Origin: Hirundichthys speculiger
Taxonomy: Eukaryota > Chordata > Actinopteri > Beloniformes > Exocoetidae
Direction of reading: 5' to 3'
NCBI GenBank assembly: GCA_018398805.1
Contig: JAGFBZ010002395.1
Location: 372,001-436,000, forward strand
Length of the DNA: 64,000 nt
The translations under genes were made by a program, and so were the position numbers. Under the pieces are notes generated by a model. That model saw only the letters and a list, made by a program, of their open reading frames with translations, was not told the origin of the DNA and made no database searches. Numbering within the stretch: position 1 is the first letter of the stretch; each line of letters opens with the position of its first letter. Positions 1 to 20,752 of this stretch are shown piece after piece.

Positions 1-11277
<11,277 letters not shown>

Positions 11278-11909
11278 TGTGTCCCGAGTCGTTCACACCC
11301 AGATCTCGGACATCGGTCTCACTGCTGCTTATCTGCTATCAGCTGCTGTCAAAGAGGAGCAGATTTAACACACATGACTTTCACTCACACCTGGACAGGT
11401 GTCACCAAACAAGCGCCTGTAAACAGCGACCTAAAAGTTGCCTGTCGCTGTAACTAATCTAACAGATATTGGCCATGCAAAATAAAAAGCTTCAGCTGTG
11501 CGCTAACGTTTGCTAACACTTCTAACTTACTACAAAGTAGCAAATTAGCACGAGCTGAACTTGATCACTTAGCGAAGTGTGTAAAACATTTACATAAACT
11601 TACTCTTCGCGTGACTGTCACAAGTGAAGAAAGACAAAAAGTTAGCCATTGTGAAGGTGTTTTAGCATTAACCTCAAAATAGCCACGCACTAAATGGTTA
11701 AATTTGTTTTGCCGACGCGTCACCCTCCCAAAAAAGAGAAAAGAAGAAAAAAAAATCTGAAGCAAATCTGTGCTAGCCTAGCACCCTAGCATGCTAATGC
11801 TACAGCTAACTTAGCAGAACTGCGAGGCTGATACGCAAATTATCTTTTTAACAACTGTTACAGTGTCTCGAATTGACGTTGTCTCCCTTTAGAGATCCAG
11901 CTCGCTTAC

Positions 11910-11960
11910 CCAGACATGTTCAAAGCAGCGGTGTGTCGCTACGCTGCATAGTTGTGCAGA
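11910..11960 (-). other. bltp2: Possible 5' non-coding exon of bltp2 (right boundary unknown)
   Basis: A good donor (GGTAAGC read on the minus strand, intron starting at 11909) lies in the GC-richer block upstream of bltp2. A plausible matching acceptor (CTCTTTGACAG) precedes 11345, leaving 68 nt of leader before the start codon at 11277. The exon would carry an upstream ATG whose frame after splicing reads M-S-G-S and stops, so it would be a minimal upstream ORF. This is inference from splice-site quality alone; transcription could instead begin near 11350-11450. Confidence 0.35.
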
Positions 11961-12030
11961 CTGGGGAGCAGTTTCACCTGACAGTTGACTGGAGTCCGCA
12001 CCAGGCTGAGTAAACACCGAGTCCACATCC

Positions 12031-12094
12031 GCTCAGCTCAGCTCAGCTCAGCTCAGCAGCTCAGCACGGCTCGGCTCAGATCAGATCAGCTGGC
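12031..12094. repeat. GCTCA pentanucleotide repeat with decayed flank
   Basis: Five perfect GCTCA units (12031-12055) run into degenerate copies (cagctcagcacggctcgg, then cagatcagatcagctgg). Each unit contains AGCT when joined, so the tract is rich in short palindromes. It lies in the presumed bltp2 promoter. Confidence 0.85.
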
Positions 12095-12471
12095 TCCTCT
12101 GACACACGAAGAGCAGAGCTGAGACACAGCCATCAGCGGTGCCACCAACAGTTCACCTGGCCGTCAAATTACACCCGGCATATTGATTCAAATACAAGAA
12201 ACCAAATTCACTATGATTTCATTAAAGTTAACATTTTATTAGTTCAGCAACATGACTGTTTTTTTTTTTTTTTTTTTACAACGCACGCGTTTCTTTGCGA
12301 CTCAGCAACATGACAAAGTCTTTCTCTCCAGCAATCTGCTGCCAAATCCCTCTCAAATGTTACTGCATATTACAAAGGGCAGAAGAACCATGACCTCCTG
12401 GTCATGGTGATGCTTTAAATTTATAAGAAAATGCAGCACAAATAAAAGACTTTCAGTACATTTGCCAAGGC

Positions 12472-12477
12472 TTTATT
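12472..12477 (-). terminator. glod4: glod4 polyadenylation signal
   Basis: AATAAA on the minus strand about 215 nt beyond the stop codon. It is the first canonical hexamer downstream of the gene. The cleavage site is not resolvable from sequence. Confidence 0.6.
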
Positions 12478-12690
12478 GACTAGAATATTGTTTAATGGAA
12501 ATGTATTCATCAAAATGAAAAGGTGGTCCATTGCAGCATCTAACTGCATTCCTTGGGGAAAATAACCCCCACTACCAGTTCAGGAAGTACAGAGTTGAAA
12601 TGACAAGATTTCTGCTACGTGTGTGTCTTGTTTATCATCTCATCATCACATGAACTGTTGAGGACAGTTTTCCAGGCGATTTTCTCCATT

Positions 12691-15064
12691 TCAAGCAGCA
12701 GCCTTCTGTCTGTTGTGCTTGGCAAACCATTCATCACTTTTATCTTCAGCCATTGCCTAAAAGACAAGTTTAGCACATAAAAAAAAAAAACAGAGAATAT
12801 CAACCAGTTGTTGCATATTTAGGGTAAAAGGTAAAAAGTTGAGAAATATCAACCTTATCGAGCAATTCCTTTCCTTTAGGGTCCACAGCAGAAAGCTGTC
12901 GAAATGCTTCATCTCCCACAAAACAAATCTCATGGCCATCCTCAAAAAAAAAGAAAAAAAAAAAAACAGTTCCAGTTAATATTTTTTTAAAAACACAAAC
13001 CAGCAGACTTAGAGACTGTTTCTTTCTCAGGTCCATAAATTGTTTAAACAGTGCCACAGAATAAATGTTATGCTTCCTTTACCATATTTGACATTTTTTC
13101 CCCTTTAAGACCTTTCGCAGTGCTTTATTGCTATATTTAAAACTAATATTGTACAATATCCTGCATTATATTTATTGTCCTGTGTCTTTTTTGTCAGTTT
13201 TTGACACCAGCAGAGGTGTACTTATGAAAATATTATTGTTTGCTCTGCCTGCAATGACTAATAAAGCTATTCTAGTTTTAGCTTTTTAATTCTATGATAT
13301 TCTTTAAAAAAAGAAAAAAAAACATGTTTGCAGCATGACTTTTGATGACACACTTACTGGATCAGCCAAAATAACCACCTCCACGGTGGCTTTTCCAGGA
13401 GTGTCCAGCCTGACCAACGGAGTGAGAATTTTCTGGCTTTCCTTTTTCATCAAGGCTTCAAGATCCGGCAACTTTGAAACATAAATAAAACATATTCAAG
13501 CTAAACATGATCTTGAAAACAAACGATTTGTAGGTTTATCCAAGAAATAATATTTTACTTGCTCTCGTGGACATGAAAATGCTATTCTCCCAAACGCCGT
13601 TCCATGGTTAACTGTCCCAGCAACGTCCCGAAGCTCTAGTTTACACTACAGAAGGTAATAAAAAGGTGTATACATTTTATTTTTTAACCAAAATACACAC
13701 TGTAGTACATAAGTCATCATCATTATCACATAGTTTAAACCCAAGCAGCGTAACTTTATTCTAAAGAACAGCTCAAATATTTGACTCACTTGAGAGTCAG
13801 CGAACCCCAACAGTACTGTCTTCTTTTCCTCATTGCTGTCCATCACCGTCATTCCCAAGAGTTTAGTCCAGTAGTGAATGGATCTCTGGAGGTCTGACAC
13901 TCCCAGGCAAACCTTCTGCACAGGGTCTGGGGACAAATAACCAGTTTATAGTCCTGCAATAACTCCAGTGGGTTAAAAAGGGAGCAAAATGCTTCAAACT
14001 GCAGTGATTTGATCTTGCAATCTCAAATTATTATTTTCTACATAAATTTAACACTATTTCCCCTCATAGTTCTTTATAGCCCTTTGTGACGATCCCCATT
14101 AATTTGGTGGAGAATGTCTATGATCAAGTATGTAAATCTGTGAAATGTTTCATTTTCTGTTTCTTCACCAAGCGACTGGACATTTAAATGCTGGATAAAC
14201 TACCCTGATCACTAATTTTCATGCAGAAATATAGAGATTTGAAGTGTGAGACACTCACCATGAGGAGGCTGCTCTTTATCCACCAGGTAGAAGGGATATC
14301 CTCCTGGAGCTTGAGTCAGATACAAAGCATCCTCTACCTGAGTTAGAGGCCATCCCAGTCGTTTAGCATTACTCACGGCTTGGCTCGACTGCAGGGTGAT
14401 GCCCTAACAGGACAACAAAGATGCAAATATCCTTTGTTATTTTACGCTCCATAACATGGCCCGTGTGTGTTTGTCCCTTGTGCAATGTCCACTTTCAACT
14501 CTCACCCACCAAAAAGTCATTCCCAAGTTGATACTCTCCCACTCCATAATTGTATGTCAATTCAGCAACAAAATGGTTGTCCTCTGGACCATAGCCAACC
14601 ATTGTTTTGCTCCACTTGCCGTCGTAGGGGCTGAAGGAACAGGATAAACACAGCATGAGCATTAGCACACTAGCAGCTCTGTGATAAACATGGTTCAGTT
14701 ATTTTATTATCTACCCATTGCAGGTAGCTTTGCAGCCGTCTTCAAACTCTTCATGCCGCAAAACCTGAAATGAATAACAAGAGATGAAAGGAATAACCAG
14801 TCGCTTAGACGGTACATCAGAAACGTGTACGTTTCATAATATAAAAACAGAGGAAATCGGCTGGGTTGTGCAACACTGAAACTGGCATTATCCCATTGTC
14901 GCCATGAAAAGTTGGGCTAATATTTGACTGCATAAGTCATATAGTCTCGCAATTAAATTGATTGAAAAAAATACCGTCATGCCAAGAACATCTCGGTAGA
15001 AAGTGGCTGTTTTGCCCCGGTCGCCAACTTTGAAAACAAAATGCAACGCTCTTCTGAAAGCCAT
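12691..15064 (-). CDS. glod4: Glyoxalase domain-containing protein 4
   Basis: A vicinal-oxygen-chelate superfamily protein, reported as mitochondrial in mammals; its catalytic activity is not established, so only the fold can be claimed. Exons on the minus strand: 15064-14975, 14764-14715, 14630-14510, 14403-14259, 13926-13790, 13645-13559, 13471-13358, 12940-12854, 12756-12691. Every junction is in phase, giving 299 codons including the stop (298 aa, the same as the human protein). The first VOC domain (about residues 5-130) begins [13 protein letters not shown] and FYRDVLGM and includes [14 protein letters not shown]. The second (about 137-258) contains [34 protein letters not shown] and [16 protein letters not shown]. 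The C-terminus is [15 protein letters not shown] followed by a short basic tail and TGA. It is divergent with mrm3 (591 bp apart) and in tandem with bltp2. No frame disruption is seen. Confidence 0.97.
12941..13357 (-). other. glod4: glod4 intron 7
   Basis: An intron of 417 bp ending in a long T-rich tract with a TTTTTGAG acceptor (minus strand). It holds A/T homopolymers only; no other feature is seen. Confidence 0.6.
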
Positions 15065-15655
15065 GTTTATATGACAGAAATCGGCACTCAGCTGTCAGCT
15101 GATCAGGGGTCTCAGAATCGATTAACTCTGTTGTCGATTATTACTGGTAGTGAAGGTTTATACCATGGTAGAAACAAATAAACAGAGCCAGTATTTACAA
15201 GTATTGTATCATTATACACATGTGCTGAATCTGTGCGTTTTTTTTAATTAACTATAGCGCCATTATATCAGTAAAAGCGAGCAAATTACGTCAAATAAAT
15301 GTAAAATATAAGAAAATTTAGGTCAACGCTTTAAATTCTGACACCCCCAGCCGGAAATGTTAATGGAATCGTCTGATGTATTCTCTCGCGGGATTATAGT
15401 GCAGCAAACGTGAACCCGTAACTGCGGTGTGGAGTTGTGGAGTGGATTTATAGTTATAAACATTTCGGAGACAAATAAATGACAAGGGAGTTCAAATATA
15501 ATTGCTTCATACAGAAAAATAATAATAATAATAATAATAATAAAAAACGTAATAGGGGCGTGAATGCAGTATAAACTGTCCAACAGCTGGTGGCGGTAAC
15601 GACACTGTCTACATTCTGCCAGACAAGAGAAGAAGAAACGAGGGCAAAATAAAAA
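15065..15655. promoter_or_regulatory. Shared (bidirectional) promoter region of glod4 and mrm3
   Basis: A 591 bp interval separates the two divergently oriented start codons (15064 minus, 15656 plus). Human GLOD4 and MRM3 are also head-to-head, so the arrangement is conserved. It contains an AAT microsatellite (15519-15543) and scattered CpGs. No TATA box is placed convincingly for either gene. Confidence 0.7.
15519..15543. repeat. (AAT)n microsatellite
   Basis: About eight AAT units in the glod4/mrm3 intergenic promoter region, some 110 bp upstream of the mrm3 start codon. Confidence 0.9.
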
Positions 15656-17418
15656 ATGTCAGCGTTCATGAGAGGCGTGCAATGTGTCGTCTCTGCAGAG
15701 CGAAACTTTTTTCTAGCACGGAGGAGCGATATTAATGTAGAGTCAAAACGGTATGTACGTGGACTGAGGAGGAAACCAGTCAGAGTATTGGTCCCTGAAA
15801 ACGAGCCGGGAAAAGTCGGTGAAGCCACGTCCAGAGTTTGATCAGCCAGCAGCTGAGGAAAGAGTGAAGAAGCAGAGGAGGACAGACGTGACTCCTGTAA
15901 GAGAGCATCCTGAAGTTAGAGACCCATCTCTACAGAAGTCCATACAGTCGACTGTCAAACATGCCCAAGTTACTGTTTCTAAGGATCAAGTTGATGGACT
16001 CCGCTTTGAGAGGGCTTTTCCTGGAGATAAAAGATTGGCGTGAGTGAAAATAGATGTGCTTTATGTTAAACTTTAAAATAATTATTGGAATACATTAAAA
16101 CTGTCCTTCAGATGACAGTTTGTTCCTGTTTTGTTTGTTTGTTTTGCTTATGCAGGGATAATAGCTCACTGATTTAAAAGAAGACTATAAAAAGCAGTAA
16201 ATAATATCACTGAATATTAATATCAGGCTTGTGACTTTAACTCTGTCCTATCCTCTCCAACTGATTATGTCACAGGAGGTTAGTGAGTGTTGCTCGATCC
16301 CGGACGTTTCGTGAGCACCAGGGCAAAATCCTCTTGGAGGGCAGACGCTTGATCAGTGATGCTCTGGATGCTGGTGCCAACCCACAGATGGTGTTCTTTA
16401 GCACAGCGGAGTGGCTCAGGGAGTTGCCCTTAGACAGGCTGAGAAGGGCCACACTGGTGAAAGTCAAGTTTGAAGATATCAAGATCTGGTCTGACGTTGT
16501 GGCGCCACAAGGAGTGATTGGTATGGATCAAACATTTAATTATTTATCGAACCTCAGATATTCTGAGTAGTTTCTGATTTTGACCTCTTCTTCTGCAGCC
16601 ATATTTTCTCGCCCTGACCCTTCACGGCTGAACTTTGCAAGCAGAGGTCAGTTAGTGCCGTTGTCCCTGATTTGCGACAACATCCGAGACCCTGGTAATC
16701 TAGGGACGATGCTGCGATGTGCTGCTGCGGCTGGCTGCAGTAATGTCTTCCTCACCAAAGGTAGGTTTCTGTTCACCGTTAAAGATCTGAGGATGTGGTC
16801 TTCCTGTGTCTCTGCTTGTAATTTTCTCAATTTCTCTATTGTTTTCCAACAGGTTGTGTTGATGTTTGGGAGCCTAAAGTTCTGCGTGCAGCAATGGGTG
16901 CGCATTTCCGACTTCCCATCTATCCCAGTCTGGACTGGAATGACATTGAAAAGCGTCTCCCAAAACCAGTTACTATCCATGTGGCTGACAGCAGTAGACA
17001 CATTGAAAATGTGTCTCACAAGTCCTCCAAAGCAGGAGACTATGGTTGGGTCAGCTCGAGGCCTAATAGCAAAAACATGCTGTATGAAGAGTATGATTCT
17101 TCATCAGATTCAGAGTCTGAAGATGAAGGACTTTCACTTTCTGAAATGAACACAAAACTGTACCATGAGAGCTGGGCTCAGAGTCCCACTGCTCTTGTGA
17201 TAGGAGGTGAGACACACGGCCTGAGTTTAGATGCAGTCCAGTTAGCAGAGAAAACCAACGGTCACAGACTCTTTATTCCAATTGTTGCTGATGTGGACAG
17301 TTTGAATTCAGCCATGGCAGCCAGCATCCTTTTGTTTGAGGGCAGGAGGCAGCTGTTAAAACTACTGCAGACATCTGGAAAGAAATGGCGACCTGAGGCT
17401 GAGAGGCAGTCTTCATGA
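15656..17418 (+). CDS. mrm3: rRNA methyltransferase 3, mitochondrial (SpoU/TrmH family), one apparent frameshift in exon 1
   Basis: Family knowledge: 2'-O-methylates a guanosine in the A-loop of mitochondrial 16S rRNA, using S-adenosylmethionine through a knotted SPOUT fold. Exons: 15656-16039, 16276-16520, 16599-16760, 16853-17418, all GT-AG. The N-terminus (MSAFMRGVQCVVSAERNFF, then a basic RYVRGLRRKPV) looks like a mitochondrial presequence. The substrate-binding part includes REHQGKILLEGRRLISDA. SpoU motif 1 is NIRDPGNLGTMLRCAAAAG, motif 2 is LVIGGETHGLS, and motif 3 is DVDSLNSAMAASILLFEG. Between motifs 1 and 2 lies an acidic Ser/Asp/Glu-rich insert (17092-17133). After allowing for one extra base between about 15780 and 15820, the phases add up to 451 aa (human about 420). 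If that shift is real, the presequence frame stops at 15841, and the rest could only start at the ATG at 15819, which would lack the presequence. Confidence 0.95.
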
Positions 17419-17489
17419 TTATTTTCTTTCCATATTAGACTTGATGGAATACATTTAATATATCTTTCATTCTGCTTTCTTGTTCTGTC

Positions 17490-17495
17490 AATAAA
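17490..17495 (+). terminator. mrm3: mrm3 polyadenylation signal
   Basis: AATAAA 72 nt after the stop codon; a second hexamer lies around 17541. This suggests a very short 3' UTR. Confidence 0.65.
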
Positions 17496-17753
17496 CTGTA
17501 AATGTGTACAATTTATTGGACTGATTTTATCCATTATTTTTAATAAAATGCAAGGTGATATTAGTTTTATCTGAGCCAAAATATTTTCTTTCACTGAACC
17601 CATAATGTAGTTTAAATTGCTTTAGAAAAGCCCATTTGAATGGAGACCCAGTCTGCTCTTGAAAACTAGTCCCTGTAAAAATTCCAAGTGCTTTGTGAAT
17701 CAAGCTGCTCCACTACTCTAAAGACAACATATCATGTAGAGTTGAGAAAATAG

Positions 17754-18923
17754 ATATTTGATACACTGCCAGTTTTGCTACTTACAAAGAATGGAGAAGT
17801 CTGTAATTTTCATCACAGGTACGCTTCAACTGTGAGACAGAATTAAAAAAAATTGTTTAATACATAGTTAATTTGTTTTTAATTACATGAAATAAATATT
17901 TGATAGAACAATATAATTAATATGTGGTACAGAAACCTTAGTCCCTGACCGGGTTTGCACACACTGCACCAGGGACTTTGGTCCACTCTTCCAGACAGAG
18001 CTTCTCCAGATCGTTCAGGTTTCAGGGCTGTCGCTGAGCAACATGGAGTTTCAGCACCCCCCAAAGCTTTTTTTATTGGGTTCAGGTCTGGAGACTGGTT
18101 AGGCCACTCCAGGAGGTTGAAATGCTTCTAACGGAGCCACTCCGTAGTTGCCCAGGCTGTGCGTTTTGGGTCATGCTGAAAGATCCAGCCACAACCCATC
18201 TTCAATGCTCCTACTGAGGGAAGGAGGCTGTTGCCCAAGTTCTCGTGATACATGGCCCCACCCATCCCTCCCTCACAATGACCCCCGGTGCAGTCATCCT
18301 GTCCCCTTTGAAGAAAACCACCGCCAAAGCATGATGTTCCACCCCCATACTTCATGGTTGAGATGGTGTTCTTGGGATTGTACTCATCTTTCTTCCTCCA
18401 AACATGGCGAATTGAGTTTATACCAAAAAGTTCTATTTTAGTCTCATCTGACCATGTGACCTTCTCCCATGTCTCCTCCGAATCATCCAGATGGTCATAG
18501 GCAAACTTGAGATGGGCCTGGACATGTGCTGGCTTGAGCATGGGGACCTTGCACTCGCTGCAGGATTTTAATCCATGAAGGTGTAATGTGTTACCAGTGG
18601 TAACCTTTGTCCCAACACTCAAGTCATTGACCATGTCCTCCCATGTAGTTCTGGACTGATCCCTCACCTTTCTCGTGATCAATGATACTCCACGAGGTGA
18701 GATCTTGCACGGGGCTCCAGTCTGAGGAAGACCAGGTCTGTGAGATCCAGAATTCTTTCTGGTTGATAGGTGATCAAATACTTAATTTGCATTTTATTAC
18801 ATAAAATATATTTTAAAAAAATCATACAATGTGATTTTCTAGATTTTTGTTTAGATTGTATCTACGATGAAAATGGCAGACTTCTCCATTCTTTGTAAGT
18901 GGGAATACTTATTTTCCCCACTG
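17754..18923 (-). mobile_element. Degraded Tc1-like DNA transposon
   Basis: Terminal inverted repeats are visible. Left, 17782-17813 carries acttacaaagaatggagaag; its inverse complement lies at 18874-18900. The right end finishes with ttttccccactg followed by TA (18924-18925). The left terminus lacks the outer bases and is truncated or mutated. On the minus strand, 18682-18128 encodes a Tc1 transposase segment with [41 protein letters not shown] and [11 protein letters not shown]. The catalytic-core blocks are interrupted, and the reading continues in another frame below 18128, so it is non-functional. It lies in the tail-to-tail mrm3/nxn spacer. Confidence 0.92.
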
Positions 18924-18925
18924 TA

Positions 18926-19878
18926 TATATAAACAAAAAATCCATGAACTAGTGTCTTCCTTTTCATTGTAAACAGATCTTTACATTCAAGACAGTGATG
19001 CAAACAGGCTTTTTCTTTACTTTACAGATTCAGAGGTTGCATCCATCTTCATGTACTAATGGTGGGCATCCAGCTCCAGTACAATACTAGCTTGGAGAAT
19101 GAGCTTTGATGTTGGAAATCTTGCACTTTGTGCATTCAGTGGACACTGAAAAAAATAGAAAATAACAATCCAAATCAAGATTATAAATGACAAACATGGG
19201 GGAAGCAAAATAAGATGTATTTTTATAATGTCGAAGGAGGGTCACGGGATAAATGGTACCAGTAAATTCACTTCCTCTCTGGGCAGAGATGTTTGTGTTT
19301 CTTTAAATCGTTCGCCAATTTATTTTTGCAGCTCGATTATGATGCTGCTCATTGATTTGGTTGCAGTTGATTTGTATTTTCATCCGTTACAGTACCTAGA
19401 AGAGCAATCTTTCGGCAAATATTTGGCGACATGATGGCAAACATGGTGAGAATATAACAGATATGATCACAGTAGAATTTCAAAGTGACTTAAAATCTTG
19501 TCTTAAAGTATGAAATTCTGAAATGCAATAGAAGTTATAAAGAACCTCTTCTGTTCTTTAAAGCAATATCTACATTTCCCACACAGAGAAGGAAAAAAAG
19601 GCAACTCTCACCTTTTTCTGAGCCCTTCTTAATTTTCAAGTTTCTAGGCTTAGATGATCCTGGCATCTCTGTTCAACAAAAGGATGAGCATCATTTCTAG
19701 CTGGCGTCATATTGTGTATGCAGGTCTACTACATTACAATTACCTAAATACTGTATGGTTTTCCTCTAATAATGCGATTTCTGCTTCTTTTTTTTCAGCC
19801 CACAAGTCAAAGACTCAAAATACTTACGATAAAGGATGTGGTGTGTGTGTGTGTATTTTATCCCATCCAAGAGATAAC
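18926..19878. other. Intergenic spacer between the Tc1 remnant and the nxn 3' end
   Basis: AT-rich sequence beyond the right TA of the Tc1 element and below the candidate nxn polyadenylation signal. Apart from short GT runs near 19840-19855 I recognise nothing in it. It may hold additional nxn 3' UTR if a more distal signal is used. Confidence 0.45.
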
Positions 19879-20752
19879 TTTATTGATAAAACTTAACAGG
19901 AACAAAACACTGTGCTTGCCAGTGATTTTCTTTTTCTTTTTTTAATGGGTGTGAGAAGTCATGACTGAAGTAACAGAATATAGGGATTTATACATTCAAC
20001 ACTTCTCAAATACCACTTTTGTGCCTCCAGAAATAACCTGGCCCTTTTCCATTATGGGACCTTCACAGAAAATCCTCATAAAGGACTTTGAGATGAGAAC
20101 CACCATTAACAACTGGCTAGAGATGACTTTGACTCGCATCACGGCACACACATCAAAACACAGAGGTTTTAAAACGTCAGTCACTGGTCTGGTACAAGCA
20201 GGTAGCGTGCTTTTAACTGCGTGTGCACCTGTCATACTGTTTTCATTTAAATAGGCTTACAGCTACATCCAACTGAGGTTTAGACCTTCTGCACTATATG
20301 GGAATTACAACTGCAAAAATGCATTTTGTTCTTCCTTAACATCATTTGGGAATCAAAGGTAACACAGCTCTTGCAGACAAAGCAGAAAGCAAAGATTCAG
20401 CTTAATAAGTAGGTCCACTGGTTTTCTCTAGAATTCAGAAATGCTATTGTGTACAAAAAAAAGAGACAAAAACAGAATCTCCATATATATTACTGTATGG
20501 ACTATTGTCAATGCAAGGCACCACAGGAGAGAGAGGGAGAGGACTCCATGAAAAGAGAAGCGGGTATTAAAAAAAAAAAGTTAAAATGTCAGTAAAAAAA
20601 AAAAAAAAGACAAATTTCTTTAACAGTCAGGAGGGGAGTTGGGTGAGGACATGAGAGGCTGGAAGGGGTTGAGTGAGGCCTATCAACAGGTCAAGGTTGG
20701 ATGATGGAGTGAGTCCCATATAGTTTGTCCAATTTCTGCAGGGACCCTCTCG
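19879..20752 (-). other. nxn: nxn 3' untranslated region
   Basis: This stretch follows the nxn stop codon (20753-20755) and ends at a candidate AATAAA on the minus strand (19879-19884), which would give an 870 nt UTR. It has long A/T homopolymers (20569-20580, 20594-20608). The exact 3' end is inferred. Confidence 0.5.

Larger units (their letters stand above)
11860..12180 (-). promoter_or_regulatory. GC-rich block, likely bltp2 promoter region
   Basis: Base composition changes from AT-rich intron to CpG-containing, GC-richer sequence just upstream of bltp2 and downstream of glod4. No TATA box is evident. The position between the glod4 3' end (12691) and the bltp2 start (11277), and the composition, fit a housekeeping CpG-type promoter. 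A GCTCA pentanucleotide repeat sits inside it. Confidence 0.45.

Noticed and set aside
11908..11919. ATG-TCT-GG as an alternative bltp2 start
   Set aside because: After splicing to the candidate acceptor at 11345 the frame stops within a few codons. The start at 11277 gives the conserved membrane anchor.
15656..15841. A separate 61-codon gene upstream of mrm3
   Set aside because: Its basic RYVRGLRRKPVRV block matches the N-terminus of Mrm3, so it is exon 1 with a frame disruption and not an independent gene.
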